The notes: generated by a model not told the origin, from the sequence alone. Shown: positions 27,117 to 36,443, counted from the stretch's first letter. The stretch is 64,000 nucleotides of DNA from Pseudomaricurvus sp965656525 (GCA_965656525.1 CBFHKY010000013.1:1-64000); one strand, 5' to 3'. A program made the numbers and translations.

Positions 27117-27693
27117 GAGTCCCTCTGACTTGAGATAAAAGTACTACTCGATCTTCCTTTAGGAAAGCCTGCATACCTTGGGCGAGAGTAATGTTGCCGG
27201 GTGCATCAATCTTAACAGCTTTATCCGTCTCGGCGTATTGTTGGCTTGGTTTTACGACCAGAAAGGTGGTGTTGAGTTCCGATGTATCGCCATTGGGCTG
27301 AGCCTGCCAAATACGCACGTTGCCTTGCAGTTCAATCAGCTCGCCTTGTGCTTTGATGGTGCCTTGGTCGGATGTAATATTCCAAGGTGTCGAATCGACG
27401 GAGAAAAAAGTGAGGTTGGGTGCTTTCAGGATGGAGTAGTCCCCTGAGCCGCTTTGCTCGGGCTGCCCTTGAAAGTGCCGACTTTCAGAAGCCTTCAGAA
27501 TCGATGCGAGCTGCCCGTCGGATTCATAGCTTCGCGTGGTGCTGTTTAGGATGACACTGCTTGGGAACTGTTGTGCTGTGGTGGTTGCAAGCGGAGTGTC
27601 GCGCAGAAGAGCTTGTGGCGAGGTGTCCCAGAAAACAACAGCAACTACCACGAGCGCACTGATAATCGTGAGCATCAACCCATTTTTAATCAT
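27106..27693 (-). CDS. lptC: LPS export inner-membrane protein LptC
   Basis: Bitopic protein linking LptBFG to LptA. About 195 residues from the ATG at 27693 (MIKNGLMLTI); the longer frame from 27735 would overlap kdsD and adds a non-family tail. One transmembrane helix (about residues 5-25) is followed by the periplasmic LptC jellyroll with LKAPNLTFFSVDSTPWNITSD and ELIELQGNVRI. It directly follows kdsD; the kdsC gene that usually lies between them is absent. Confidence 0.93.
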   Translation of the reverse strand: MIKNGLMLTIISALVVVAVVFWDTSPQALLRDTPLATTTAQQFPSSVILNSTTRSYESDGQLASILKASESRHFQGQPEQSGSGDYSILKAPNLTFFSVDSTPWNITSDQGTIKAQGELIELQGNVRIWQAQPNGDTSELNTTFLVVKPSQQYAETDKAVKIDAPGNITLAQGMQAFLKEDRVVLLSQVRGTHEP

Positions 27694-27706
27694 TATCAGG
27701 CTCTCT

Positions 27707-28690
27707 TCACACGATGCCGGCGCGCAAAATGTCATGCATGTGAATTACACCAACAGCTTGATGCTGTGAGTTTTCAACAACCAGTGCGGTGATTTTTAGA
27801 GACTCCATGATCCCAAGAGCCTCAGCCGCCAGCGTATTATTGTGAACGGTTTTAGGGTTGCCGGACATGATGTCACCAATACAGGCTGAGCTCAGATTGA
27901 TGCCCTGATCGACACAACGGCGTAAATCGCCGTCGGTAAAAACCCCTAACAATTGCTTGTCTTTGCCAATGACCGTGGTCATACCAAACCCTTTGGTCGT
28001 CATTTCAACCAGTGCCTGACTGAGCTGAGTCTCTTGAAATACACAGGGAAGCTCATGGTCTTTGTGCATGATGTCTTCGACTTTGAGCAACAACTTGCGT
28101 CCGAGTGCACCGCCAGGGTGAGAAAAGGCAAAGTCTTCGGCGGTGAAGCCTCTGGCCTCCAGTAAGGCAACGGCAAGCGCATCACCCATTGCCAGAGTGA
28201 CGGTGGTGCTGCTGGTGGGGGCCAGATTTAACGGACAGGCTTCGGTGTCAATTTTGATATCAAGGTGCACCGTGGCCGCCTGAGCAAGTGGCGAATCTGC
28301 TTTGCCGGCCATGCTGATCAAAGGAATGCCCATGCGTTTAAGTAAAGGCAATAAAGCGATTACCTCTGCCGACGAGCCAGAGTTGGATATGGCAATGACA
28401 ACATCATTGCGCGTGATCATCCCCAGGTCGCCATGGCTAGCTTCACCTGGATGGACAAAAAAAGATGGTGTGCCCGTGCTTGCAAGAGTCGCGGCAATCT
28501 TATTGCCAATGTGACCAGACTTCCCCATTCCTGTAACAATGGTTCGCCCCTTGCACTCGAAAATAATTTCACAGGCGCGTACGAAATCCTGTCCTAGGCG
28601 TGGCTCCAAGGCTTGTATGGCCTCTGCCTCCATACGTAGGGTGCGTTTTCCAGCATGAAGGAGTTGTTCTGTTTTTTCAGTAATGCTCAT
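27707..28690 (-). CDS. kdsD: Arabinose-5-phosphate isomerase
   Basis: Converts ribulose-5-phosphate to arabinose-5-phosphate, first step of Kdo synthesis for LPS. The 327-residue protein has an N-terminal SIS domain (residues about 40-175) with GMGKSGHIGNKIAATLASTG and ISNSGSSAEV, the HPGGALGRKLL segment, and two C-terminal CBS domains. It is followed 13 bases later by lptC. Kdo-8-phosphate phosphatase (kdsC) is not adjacent and must be supplied elsewhere. Confidence 0.96.
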   Translation of the reverse strand: MSITEKTEQLLHAGKRTLRMEAEAIQALEPRLGQDFVRACEIIFECKGRTIVTGMGKSGHIGNKIAATLASTGTPSFFVHPGEASHGDLGMITRNDVVIAISNSGSSAEVIALLPLLKRMGIPLISMAGKADSPLAQAATVHLDIKIDTEACPLNLAPTSSTTVTLAMGDALAVALLEARGFTAEDFAFSHPGGALGRKLLLKVEDIMHKDHELPCVFQETQLSQALVEMTTKGFGMTTVIGKDKQLLGVFTDGDLRRCVDQGINLSSACIGDIMSGNPKTVHNNTLAAEALGIMESLKITALVVENSQHQAVGVIHMHDILRAGIV

Positions 28691-28731
28691 AGCGACGATC
28701 TTCTAGTCATAGGTTGGTACTGGTGGCTGAC

Positions 28732-29709
28732 TTAGCTAAACAGGATGAAATAATAGCCTATGTAACAAGCCAGCAGCAGTACGCCAATTTTGCGCCCCAA
28801 AAGAGCCATTTGAGTGTTTGTGTTGCGATTGCGGAAGTAGTAGTCGATTACAACCACTAGAGCAAGCAGTAAGGTAATGCCGCCCATTGCGAGAAAGTCT
28901 CTGCTGAACACTTCCGCTCCCATGTTAGGGGGGGCAATAACGCCCGGTAGTGACATAACGGCAAGAATGTTGAAAATATTTGAGCCAATGATGTTGCCAA
29001 GGGCCATGTCATGATGCCCCTTAATTGCACTCATCACCGATGCCGCGAGCTCGGGAAGGCTGGTGCCTACGGCAATCACCGTAAGGCCGATAATAAGAGG
29101 GCTTACGCCAAAAGCGGTAGCAACAATTTGAGCCCCCCAAACAAGTATTTCTGAGCTAACAATTAATGCGGCTAAGCCGAACACAAACCATAGGGTGGCC
29201 GCGAACATTTTTAATGAAGGAATCTCGCTGTCTTCTTCTTCGGGGGAGGGGTGCTTTTTCTTGGTATAAATCATGAGCAGCATAAGCACTGGAATGACCC
29301 CGATTAGAAGCCAACCTTCGAACCCCGATAAATAGGCATCAAACAAGACGATCCCAGCTAAGAGGGTGATCACCAGTAAGACAGGAATTTCTTGAGTAAT
29401 GAGGTGTCTCTGGATAGGCATAGGAGCAATCAAGGCCGTAACAGCCAGCACGAGACCGATATTGGCCAGGTTGGAGCCCAGTGCGTTGCCAATGGCGAGA
29501 TCTCCGGCACCCTCAATGGACGCGCTTAGAGAGACCACAATTTCTGGTGCAGAGGTGCCCAGCGACACAATGGTAAGGCCGATAATTAAGCGGCTGACCC
29601 CAAGGTTACTGGCGATTGCGGCGCTGCCTCCGACGAATCGATCGGCGCTCCAAACAAGCCCGATAAAACCAGCAATGATTGCAATTGCGGCAAGCCATAG
29701 CTCTGGCAT
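28732..29709 (-). CDS. yrbG: CaCA-family Na+/Ca2+ antiporter (YrbG)
   Basis: Predicted inner-membrane cation exchanger of 325 residues. Two homologous halves each carry the alpha-repeat: SLGTSAPEIVVSLSA with GNALGSNLANIG, and AVGTSLPELAASVMSA with GNIIGSNIFNI. Around ten hydrophobic helices with a charged KKKHPSPEEED loop between the halves. First gene of the leftward kdsD-lpt-rpoN run, in its conserved place; physiological substrate is not settled. Confidence 0.93.
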   Translation of the reverse strand: MPELWLAAIAIIAGFIGLVWSADRFVGGSAAIASNLGVSRLIIGLTIVSLGTSAPEIVVSLSASIEGAGDLAIGNALGSNLANIGLVLAVTALIAPMPIQRHLITQEIPVLLVITLLAGIVLFDAYLSGFEGWLLIGVIPVLMLLMIYTKKKHPSPEEEDSEIPSLKMFAATLWFVFGLAALIVSSEILVWGAQIVATAFGVSPLIIGLTVIAVGTSLPELAASVMSAIKGHHDMALGNIIGSNIFNILAVMSLPGVIAPPNMGAEVFSRDFLAMGGITLLLALVVVIDYYFRNRNTNTQMALLGRKIGVLLLACYIGYYFILFS

Positions 29710-29968
29710 AGGGTCTCCTAGAAAATTAGCTGCAGGGGAAAGGGTGCTGATGGTATAGTGACTCGTTTAAGTTGTCAGCTGCTGTGCGCACTTTTTATTG
29801 TTGTACGGCTTGCTTTAAAACCAGTCGTCGCTCTAGATTTATTCAGCAGCCGTGGAGCGAGCTCACGCCAAGTGTGTGCTTAAAGTTGGTGGAGTGATGT
29901 CGGTGGTGATTGGTTTTAATTCAAAGTAGGCAAGCAAAAGCTCAGAGAGAAAGGTTTAGGAGAGGTAT
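29710..29968. other. Divergent promoter region yrbG / mlaC
   Basis: This is 259 bases with no coding signal. In relatives mlaF, mlaE and mlaD would start here; I see no remnant reading frame of them. It probably carries promoters in both directions. Confidence 0.4.
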
Positions 29969-30667
29969 ATGGGTATCTACGATAGGGCGTCGTCGCGCAT
30001 TGGAGTGAGTGCTGCTGAAGGCTTTAGCGTTCAAAAGCTTGCCAGGAGCGCAGTGTGTTTAGCTTGGGTATTTATGCTCATTATCGGTGCTGTGCAAAGT
30101 GCGACTGCTGAGGATGACGTAACGACAGCAGAAAGTGACCCCTACTCTCTGGTAGAGCATCTAACAGTTGATATTTTGTCTGTAGTTAAACAAAAAAACC
30201 ATCTCTTAGAGACCGACCCGCAAGCATTCTATGATGAAGTGAATCGTCTCTTAGAGCCTGTGGTGGCCTTTGATTATATCGCACGTGGTGTTATGGGGCG
30301 TTACGGCAGGCAAGCGACTGAGCAGCAACGGCAGCGCTTTAGTGAAGTGTTTCAGTCGGGGCTCATCAGTACGTATGCAAAAGGTATGGCGCTGTATGGC
30401 GATGCCAAAATTACCGTTGTTAAGCCTGATGCTAGCGCGGCCGGTAAGAACAAGGTGAGCGTGATGCAAAAAGTGAAGTATGAAAACGGAGAGCACACCT
30501 TGTCTTACACCATGGGTTTGAGTCAGCTGGATCAAAAATGGAAGTTGTTGAATGTTGTGATTAATGGCGTAAACCTCGGAAACACATTTCGTTCACAGTT
30601 TGCTCAAGCCATGGAAAAAAGTGGCAACCTTGATCAGGTGATTGACGATTGGGCCCAAAATAGCTAA
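29969..30667 (+). CDS. mlaC: MlaC-like phospholipid-binding periplasmic protein
   Basis: Periplasmic carrier that shuttles phospholipids between the MlaFEDB inner-membrane complex and the outer membrane. The 232-residue protein has a long N-terminal stretch, then a signal helix (about residues 27-47, ending QSATA), then the Ttg2D/MlaC fold with VAFDYIARGVMGRYGRQATE and WKLLNVVINGVNLGNTFRSQF. AGGAG is placed well for ATG 29969. The unusual point is its setting: mlaF, mlaE and mlaD, normally directly upstream, are absent, and the STAS gene mlaB is missing between it and ibaG. Confidence 0.92.
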   Translation: MGIYDRASSRIGVSAAEGFSVQKLARSAVCLAWVFMLIIGAVQSATAEDDVTTAESDPYSLVEHLTVDILSVVKQKNHLLETDPQAFYDEVNRLLEPVVAFDYIARGVMGRYGRQATEQQRQRFSEVFQSGLISTYAKGMALYGDAKITVVKPDASAAGKNKVSVMQKVKYENGEHTLSYTMGLSQLDQKWKLLNVVINGVNLGNTFRSQFAQAMEKSGNLDQVIDDWAQNS

Positions 30668-30718
30668 ATCCAATCGCTAAAAAGGTCGCTCTACTCTCAA
30701 GTAAAGCGACGTCTCAAT

Positions 30719-30740
30719 GGGTGCGCCAGCGCCCCTTTTT
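30719..30740 (+). terminator. Intrinsic terminator after mlaC
   Basis: GGGTGC / GCGCCC stem (one G-U pair), loop GCCA, then a C and five T. It separates mlaC from ibaG, which suggests that mlaC is a single-gene transcript. Confidence 0.6.
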
Positions 30741-30801
30741 CATTAAACTAGCGCCCTTTTGCTGATAAGCAACAGCGTCGTTAGTGTGAGGAGCCAGCAG
30801 T

Positions 30802-31041
30802 ATGCAGCCAAATGAAATTAAGACCCTTTTGGAGTCGCAAATTACAGACAGTGAAGTGCAGGTGAGCGTAGATGGTAGCCACGTGAATGTGGTGGTTGTC
30901 AGTCCAGTCTTTGATGGCTTGACGCCAGTCAAGAAGCAGCAGCTGGTTTATGGCGCTTTGTCCGAGCAGATTGCCAGTGGCGCAATTCACGCTGTAAACA
31001 TGAAAACTTATACTCCCCAGCAATGGGCCAGCGCACAATAA
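30802..31041 (+). CDS. ibaG: BolA-family protein IbaG
   Basis: A 79-residue BolA-like protein thought to work with monothiol glutaredoxins in iron-sulfur cluster handling and acid response. The class II KH-like fold is visible with VVVVSPVFDGLTPVKKQQLV and the conserved C-terminal His segment AIHAVNMKTYTP. GAGGAG precedes the ATG. It lies upstream of murA in the usual order. Confidence 0.94.
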   Translation: MQPNEIKTLLESQITDSEVQVSVDGSHVNVVVVSPVFDGLTPVKKQQLVYGALSEQIASGAIHAVNMKTYTPQQWASAQ

Positions 31042-31207
31042 GTTTCTTGTGTTGTCGCTTTTAATGTTTCTAGCAAGATCTAATCTAAAGCAGGGGATTT
31101 CCCCTGTCTGTTTGTGTTGGCCCGAATGCAGTTTTGCATAAGGCGCTGAAAGTAAAGCACAACACAGCCGTTACGACGGCGCTTAATCAAAAGGCTGATC
31201 TCTCTAC

Positions 31208-32470
31208 ATGGATAAATTAATCATTACCGGCGGTAACCCACTGTCAGGTGAAATTCGTATTTCAGGCTCAAAGAACTCCGGTTTGCCCATTCTTGCAGCG
31301 ACCTTGTTGGCGGATGAGCCCGTTCATGTTTGTAATTTGCCTCACCTCAATGACATTACCACCATGTTGGCATTGCTACGTTGTATGGGGGTGGGTGTCA
31401 CAATTGATGAAAAAATGTGTGTAGAAGTTGATCCAACTACCATCAACGACTTAACTGCGCCTTATGATTTGGTAAAAACCATGCGCGCCTCGATCCTTGT
31501 TTTGGGTCCTTTGTTGGCCAAAAACGGGGAGGCTAATGTGTCGTTTCCCGGGGGTTGTGCAATCGGCAGTCGCCCTGTGGATATTCACTTACGTGGACTG
31601 GAGGCTATGGGCGCTGAAATCGAAGTCGATGAAGGTTATATCCGAGCCAAAAGTAAGGGGCGCTTAAAAGGCGCCCACATCTTTATGGATACTGTGACCG
31701 TTGGTGGCACTGAAAACCTTTTGATGGCAGCAACCTTGGCCGACGGTAAAACTATACTGGAGAATGCTGCACGTGAACCTGAAGTGGTCGACCTTGCTAA
31801 TTCGTTAGTGGCTATGGGTGCTCAAATTGAAGGAATTGGTAGTGATACCTTGACCATATACGGTGTAAAAAGACTGCACGGATGTCGCTACTCGGTGATG
31901 CCTGACCGTATCGAAACGGGCACTTACTTGACGGCCGCGGCCGCGGCGAGAGGCCGTGTTATGCTGAAAGACACCAATGCACAGATGTTAGAAGCGGTGC
32001 TGTTAAAGCTGGAAGAAGCCGGTGCCCACTTGAGAACGGGCAAAGATTGGATCGAGCTAGACATGAAAGGTAACCGGCCTAAGGCTGTTAATTTAAAAAC
32101 GGCTCCGTACCCGGCGTTTCCTACTGATATGCAAGCTCAGTTCACGGCTATGAATGCGGTATCAGAAGGTACGGGGACCGTGATTGAAACCATTTTTGAA
32201 AACCGTTTGATTCAAATTCATGAACTCAACCGTATGGGCGCGAACATCAAACTTGAAGGCAATACCGCCATTGTTACTGGTGTAGAAACATTGAAAGGCG
32301 CCCCAGTGATGGCTTCCGACCTGCGTGCATCGGCGAGCTTAGTGATAGCTGGTTTAGTAGCAGAAGGGCAAACTATCGTGGATCGTATTTACCATATCGA
32401 TAGGGGTTATGAGTGTATTGAAGAGAAGTTGCAGCAGCTGGGGGCGAATATCCGCCGTATTCCTTCATAG
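31208..32470 (+). CDS. murA: UDP-GlcNAc enolpyruvyl transferase
   Basis: First committed step of peptidoglycan synthesis: transfers enolpyruvate from PEP to UDP-GlcNAc. 420 residues. The N-terminal ISGSKNSGLPILAATLL and the mobile active-site loop SFPGGCAIGSRPV with the catalytic Cys (fosfomycin target) are present, so fosfomycin resistance by Cys-to-Asp replacement does not apply. The C-terminal YHIDRGYECIEEKL is typical. Followed by hisG in the pseudomonad order. Confidence 0.98.
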   Translation: MDKLIITGGNPLSGEIRISGSKNSGLPILAATLLADEPVHVCNLPHLNDITTMLALLRCMGVGVTIDEKMCVEVDPTTINDLTAPYDLVKTMRASILVLGPLLAKNGEANVSFPGGCAIGSRPVDIHLRGLEAMGAEIEVDEGYIRAKSKGRLKGAHIFMDTVTVGGTENLLMAATLADGKTILENAAREPEVVDLANSLVAMGAQIEGIGSDTLTIYGVKRLHGCRYSVMPDRIETGTYLTAAAAARGRVMLKDTNAQMLEAVLLKLEEAGAHLRTGKDWIELDMKGNRPKAVNLKTAPYPAFPTDMQAQFTAMNAVSEGTGTVIETIFENRLIQIHELNRMGANIKLEGNTAIVTGVETLKGAPVMASDLRASASLVIAGLVAEGQTIVDRIYHIDRGYECIEEKLQQLGANIRRIPS

Positions 32471-32543
32471 TTATACTCACTGCCACAGTGTGGCGTGAAC
32501 AGATTTTATTTTTAATGATGCAGACAGAGAAAGGCCACGTATT

Positions 32544-33179
32544 ATGCCGCAATCCATGCTAACCATTGCGCTCACTAAGGGCCGGATTTTAAAAGAAACG
32601 CTTCCCTTGTTAGCGAGTGCAGGTATTGAGCCGCTAGAAGATATCAGTCAAAGCCGAAAACTGATTTTTCCAACCAATCAGGACGGTGTTCGTCTATTGA
32701 TTTTACGCGGCAGCGATGTACCCACATACGTAAAATTTGGCTCGGCGGACATGGGGGTGGCAGGGAAAGACACTCTGATGGAAAGTGGTAGTGAGGGTTT
32801 GTATGAGCCTGTCGATCTAGGCATTGCTCGCTGTGCATTAATGACCGCAGGCATCAAAGGTGTGGTGTCGCCCCAAGGCCGTATTAAGGTGGCGACTAAA
32901 TATGTCAATGTGGCAAAGCGTTATTATGCCGCACAAGGTCGGCAGGTCGATGTCATTAAGCTCTATGGGGCGATGGAATTGGCACCAATTATGGATTTGG
33001 CCGATGAAATTGTCGATATCGTCGACACGGGAAATACGCTGAAGGCGAATGGCTTAGAGCCACGAGAGCACATTGCTGATATCAGTTCACGATTGATCGT
33101 GAATAAAGCGTCGATGAAAATGAAGCATGAAAAGATTCAGTCGGTGATAGCGGCAATAGAGTCGACACGGTCTGAGTGA
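32544..33179 (+). CDS. hisG: ATP phosphoribosyltransferase, short form
   Basis: First step of histidine synthesis: joins ATP and PRPP. At 211 residues it is the short HisG type, which lacks the C-terminal regulatory ACT-like domain and needs the HisZ subunit for activity and feedback control; hisZ is not in this window. The FGSADMGVAGKDTLMESG and PRPP-loop EIVDIVDTGNTLKANGL segments are clear. The ATG at 32544 has AGAAAGG nine bases upstream. Confidence 0.96.
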   Translation: MPQSMLTIALTKGRILKETLPLLASAGIEPLEDISQSRKLIFPTNQDGVRLLILRGSDVPTYVKFGSADMGVAGKDTLMESGSEGLYEPVDLGIARCALMTAGIKGVVSPQGRIKVATKYVNVAKRYYAAQGRQVDVIKLYGAMELAPIMDLADEIVDIVDTGNTLKANGLEPREHIADISSRLIVNKASMKMKHEKIQSVIAAIESTRSE

Positions 33180-33343
33180 GTCGGCTCGGCGGTTTAAAAG
33201 GTAAACACGTGAACGTACAGCGTCGCTCTGCATATCTGCATAAGCGGGTATGAACTGTGACAGTTTGCGAGCCGTGCCGCTTTCAATCAGATAGGGTCCT
33301 TAAATCGCACCCGAATAAACCGTACCGGTAAGAGAATACAGCA

Positions 33344-34657
33344 ATGACAGTCTCAGTCCCCATTACTTTACTGGATGCTAATGCCCGTGACTTTTCAGCC
33401 GACCTAGAAAAGCTGTTAGCGTGGGAGTCAGTTTCCAACCAGCAGGTGGCAACAACTGTTGCTCAGATAATAGAGGATGTCCGCCTTCAAGGTGATTCGG
33501 CATTACTCGCATACACCAACAAATTTGATGGTATGCAAGCAGCGTCTGTCGATGCCTTATTGATTCCTAAGGCGCGCTTACAGGCAGCCTTGTCGAACAT
33601 CACCGCGGATCAGCGTCAGGCGCTAGAGACGGCTGCGGAGCGCGTACGTCGTTACCACGAACATCAAAAACAACCCTCGTGGCAGTACACTGAAGCGGAC
33701 GGTACCGTACTTGGTCAGCAAGTGACGGCAATGGACCGTGTCGGTATTTATGTGCCTGGCGGAAAAGCGTCTTACCCGTCGTCTGTGTTAATGAATGCGC
33801 TGCCGGCAAAAGTGGCGGGCGTTGAGCAGGTCATTATGGTGGTGCCTACTCCGCGTGGTGAGGTGAACGAGATGGTATTCGCCGCCGCCGCCATTGCGGA
33901 AGTGGATATGGTTATTACGGTAGGTGGGGCTCAGGCGGTTGCCGCGCTGGCCTATGGCACCGAAAGTGTTCCCAAGGTGGATAAAATCGTTGGCCCTGGC
34001 AACATTTATGTAGCAACGGCTAAGCGCGCAGTCTTTGGTGAAGTGGCGATTGATATGATTGCAGGGCCGTCTGAGATTTTGATTATCTGTGATGGCAAAA
34101 CCAACCCAGACTGGATTGCGATGGATTTGTTCTCGCAGGCGGAGCACGACGAGCAAGCGCAGTCTATTTTGATTTCTGCCGATCAGGGTTTTCTGGAAAA
34201 AGTACAGTGCAGTGTGGATCGATTATTGCCGACTCTGGCTCGAGAGTCGATTGCACGGCAGTCGTTGACGGATCGCGGTGCTTTTATCCTAGTGAATGAT
34301 TTAGAGCAAGCCGTTCAAGTCAGTAACCGCATTGCCCCAGAGCACTTGGAGTTGTCAGTGGATCAGCCTGAGCAGTATTTACCTCTAATACGTCATGCCG
34401 GTGCTATCTTTATGGGGCGTCATACGCCAGAAGCGCTTGGTGACTATTGTGCTGGGCCGAACCATGTGCTGCCCACATCTGGCACTGCTCGCTTTTCTTC
34501 GCCACTAGGTGTTTACGACTTCCAAAAGCGCAGTTCAATTATTAACTGTTCGGTCGCCGGTGCCTCTGAATTGTCTAAGGTGGCCTCGGTATTAGCTCGT
34601 GGTGAGTCACTGGAAGCCCATGCGCGTTCGGCTGAATACCGAATTATTGAATCGTAG
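33344..34657 (+). CDS. hisD: Histidinol dehydrogenase
   Basis: Zinc enzyme for the last two oxidations of histidine synthesis. 437 residues; contains VPGGKASYPSSVLMNALPAKVAGV, GPGNIYVATAKRAVFG, DMIAGPSEIL, the SQAEHDEQAQS zinc/catalytic region, and APEHLEL. It lies 164 bases after hisG. hisC, which follows hisD in Pseudomonas, is absent; the next gene is convergent algW. Confidence 0.98.
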   Translation: MTVSVPITLLDANARDFSADLEKLLAWESVSNQQVATTVAQIIEDVRLQGDSALLAYTNKFDGMQAASVDALLIPKARLQAALSNITADQRQALETAAERVRRYHEHQKQPSWQYTEADGTVLGQQVTAMDRVGIYVPGGKASYPSSVLMNALPAKVAGVEQVIMVVPTPRGEVNEMVFAAAAIAEVDMVITVGGAQAVAALAYGTESVPKVDKIVGPGNIYVATAKRAVFGEVAIDMIAGPSEILIICDGKTNPDWIAMDLFSQAEHDEQAQSILISADQGFLEKVQCSVDRLLPTLARESIARQSLTDRGAFILVNDLEQAVQVSNRIAPEHLELSVDQPEQYLPLIRHAGAIFMGRHTPEALGDYCAGPNHVLPTSGTARFSSPLGVYDFQKRSSIINCSVAGASELSKVASVLARGESLEAHARSAEYRIIES

Positions 34658-34729
34658 AGCTGTCAGGTGTGTGACGTAATAGTGTTGCCGCTACCGCACT
34701 GGATGCTAGGTGGCGCATAGGCGATAAGC

Positions 34730-35902
34730 TTAGTTAGCGGTGGGCTTTGTGCCTAAGACCGCCTCTAACTGCATGGTCTGATTTTGGCGCAGAATGCTCA
34801 GCCTTACTTTGTCGCCAGGCCTTGCTTGTGCGACTTGGTGCATACTTAAACGACCGTCAGTTACTAGAGTATTGTTGATCTTCATCACGATGTCGCCAGG
34901 CAGTAGGCCAGCCTTATGGGCGGGGCCGTTGTTGTATATGGCGGTGATAATGACGCCGTTGGCATTATTTAATTGAAAGGATTGTGCCAGTTCAGGGGTC
35001 ATTTGTTGGGCTTCAATGCCTAGCCAGCCGCGCACTACCTTTCCATACTTAACCAGATCCTGCATGACCTTGACCGCCGTGTCGGCGGGGATGGCGAAGC
35101 CAATGCCTACGGAAAACCCAGTTTTGTCCAAAATTGCGGTGTTGATACCCAGCAAATTACCTTGGGCATCAATCAGTGCACCGCCTGAGTTGCCTGGGTT
35201 GATGGCCGCGTCGGTCTGCAGATAATTTTCATAAGTGTTGATGCCAAGGCCATAGCGGCCTGTCGCACTGATGATGCCTTGGGTGACGGTTTGCCCAACA
35301 CCAAAAGGGTTGCCAATAGCGAGCACTACATCGCCAATTTGGGCGTTGGCAGGGTCTCCGATATTGATGGCAGTGAGCTGATCCAGTTCAACCCGTAAAA
35401 CAGCGAGGTCGCTTTCTGGGTCACTGCCGACCAATGTAGCTTGAGCTTCTCTTCCATCTTGAAGCAGTACAAGGATTTCATCGGCCCCATCGATAACATG
35501 ATTATTTGTCAGTAGGTAGCCGTCTGGACTGATGATTACGGCTGAACCGAGTGCAGATTGCATACGCTCTTGCTGGGGGATGTCAGAATTGTTGAAAAAG
35601 TGGCGAAAAAGAGGGTCGTCCAATAGAGGGTGACGACGTCGCGTTTGTGTTTTGCGGGTATAGACATTAACCACGGCGGGGGCCGCCGAGATCACGGCAT
35701 CCGCATAAGAAGAGGGGGGCTCCCAAGTTTGATGTTGGCCAGGGCTCAGCGAGCTGGTCACAGGTCCTTGATTGTCGAGAGGGGAGATCTTGGCGTGCTG
35801 TAGTTGTTGCCAAAGAATGATGCAGGCCCCTACCAGTAAGCCCACGAGTATTGGCCAGCCCCAGCGCAGGATTACAGTCAAAGTTGGGGTGGGTTGTGTC
35901 AT
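34730..35902 (-). CDS. algW: DegS/AlgW-type periplasmic serine protease
   Basis: Inner-membrane-anchored HtrA-family protease. In this group it senses misfolded outer-membrane proteins and cuts the anti-sigma factor RseA/MucA to start the sigma-E envelope response. The 390-residue protein has one N-terminal helix (about residues 13-30), a trypsin-like domain with the triad His in LLTNNHVIDGAD, Asp in SDLAVLRVE and Ser in NPGNSGGAL, and one C-terminal PDZ domain. Single PDZ domain and membrane anchor favour DegS/AlgW over DegP. Its place after hisD matches Pseudomonas. Confidence 0.94.
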   Translation of the reverse strand: MTQPTPTLTVILRWGWPILVGLLVGACIILWQQLQHAKISPLDNQGPVTSSLSPGQHQTWEPPSSYADAVISAAPAVVNVYTRKTQTRRRHPLLDDPLFRHFFNNSDIPQQERMQSALGSAVIISPDGYLLTNNHVIDGADEILVLLQDGREAQATLVGSDPESDLAVLRVELDQLTAINIGDPANAQIGDVVLAIGNPFGVGQTVTQGIISATGRYGLGINTYENYLQTDAAINPGNSGGALIDAQGNLLGINTAILDKTGFSVGIGFAIPADTAVKVMQDLVKYGKVVRGWLGIEAQQMTPELAQSFQLNNANGVIITAIYNNGPAHKAGLLPGDIVMKINNTLVTDGRLSMHQVAQARPGDKVRLSILRQNQTMQLEAVLGTKPTAN

Positions 35903-35987
35903 GGGTGTCCCTAGCGGAGCCTGAGTGCATCATTCCCCGCAGCAAATTAACGATAGTCTTTGTGTAGGCGGCTTTGGCCTTACGTTG

Positions 35988-36443
35988 TTATGATTTTTCT
36001 TTTTCGTCTTCTGCTAAGCCAAAGTCTTCAGAAAGTTGGCCGGCATCTCCTGGCTGTTTTGGGGCCCAATCTTTGGGTGCTTCAGCGAGCTCTTCATCGG
36101 GAGCATCTTCCGGTATGGTTTCCAGTAGCGTGCCGTCACCAGCATCAATCAACTGGCGACTCACTTCTGAGTTGGACAATTTAAGTGCGCTATTGGCCAA
36201 GTGTTCGTGAACTTCTTTATAACTGTGAGTCAGTCGATTGACCAGCAGCGAAGTTTCACTGAAGTGATCTGACACTTCCTGCTGGTAGCCTTGCAGTTTT
36301 GTTTCGGCTTGTTTCAGCCGTGCTTCTAGGTCTTTGTGCTCTTGAGGGTTTGGTTGCATTGACTTGGTGATGGCTGTGCCAATGAGGCCGCCAATAATTA
36401 AAGCGACTAGGGTGGCAATAATAAGCATGCTTAGCGTATACAC
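35988..36443 (-). CDS. zapG: YhcB/ZapG-family membrane protein (DUF1043)
   Basis: A 151-residue protein with one N-terminal transmembrane helix (LIIATLVALIIGGLIGTAI) and a long coiled coil (KDLEARLKQAETKLQGYQQEVSDHF), ending in an acidic tail. The family is linked to cell division and envelope synthesis. I place the start at the GTG at 36443 because GGAGA lies five bases upstream; an internal ATG at 36428 is also possible. It is divergent from the hydrolase gene. Confidence 0.85.
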   Translation of the reverse strand: MYTLSMLIIATLVALIIGGLIGTAITKSMQPNPQEHKDLEARLKQAETKLQGYQQEVSDHFSETSLLVNRLTHSYKEVHEHLANSALKLSNSEVSRQLIDAGDGTLLETIPEDAPDEELAEAPKDWAPKQPGDAGQLSEDFGLAEDEKEKS

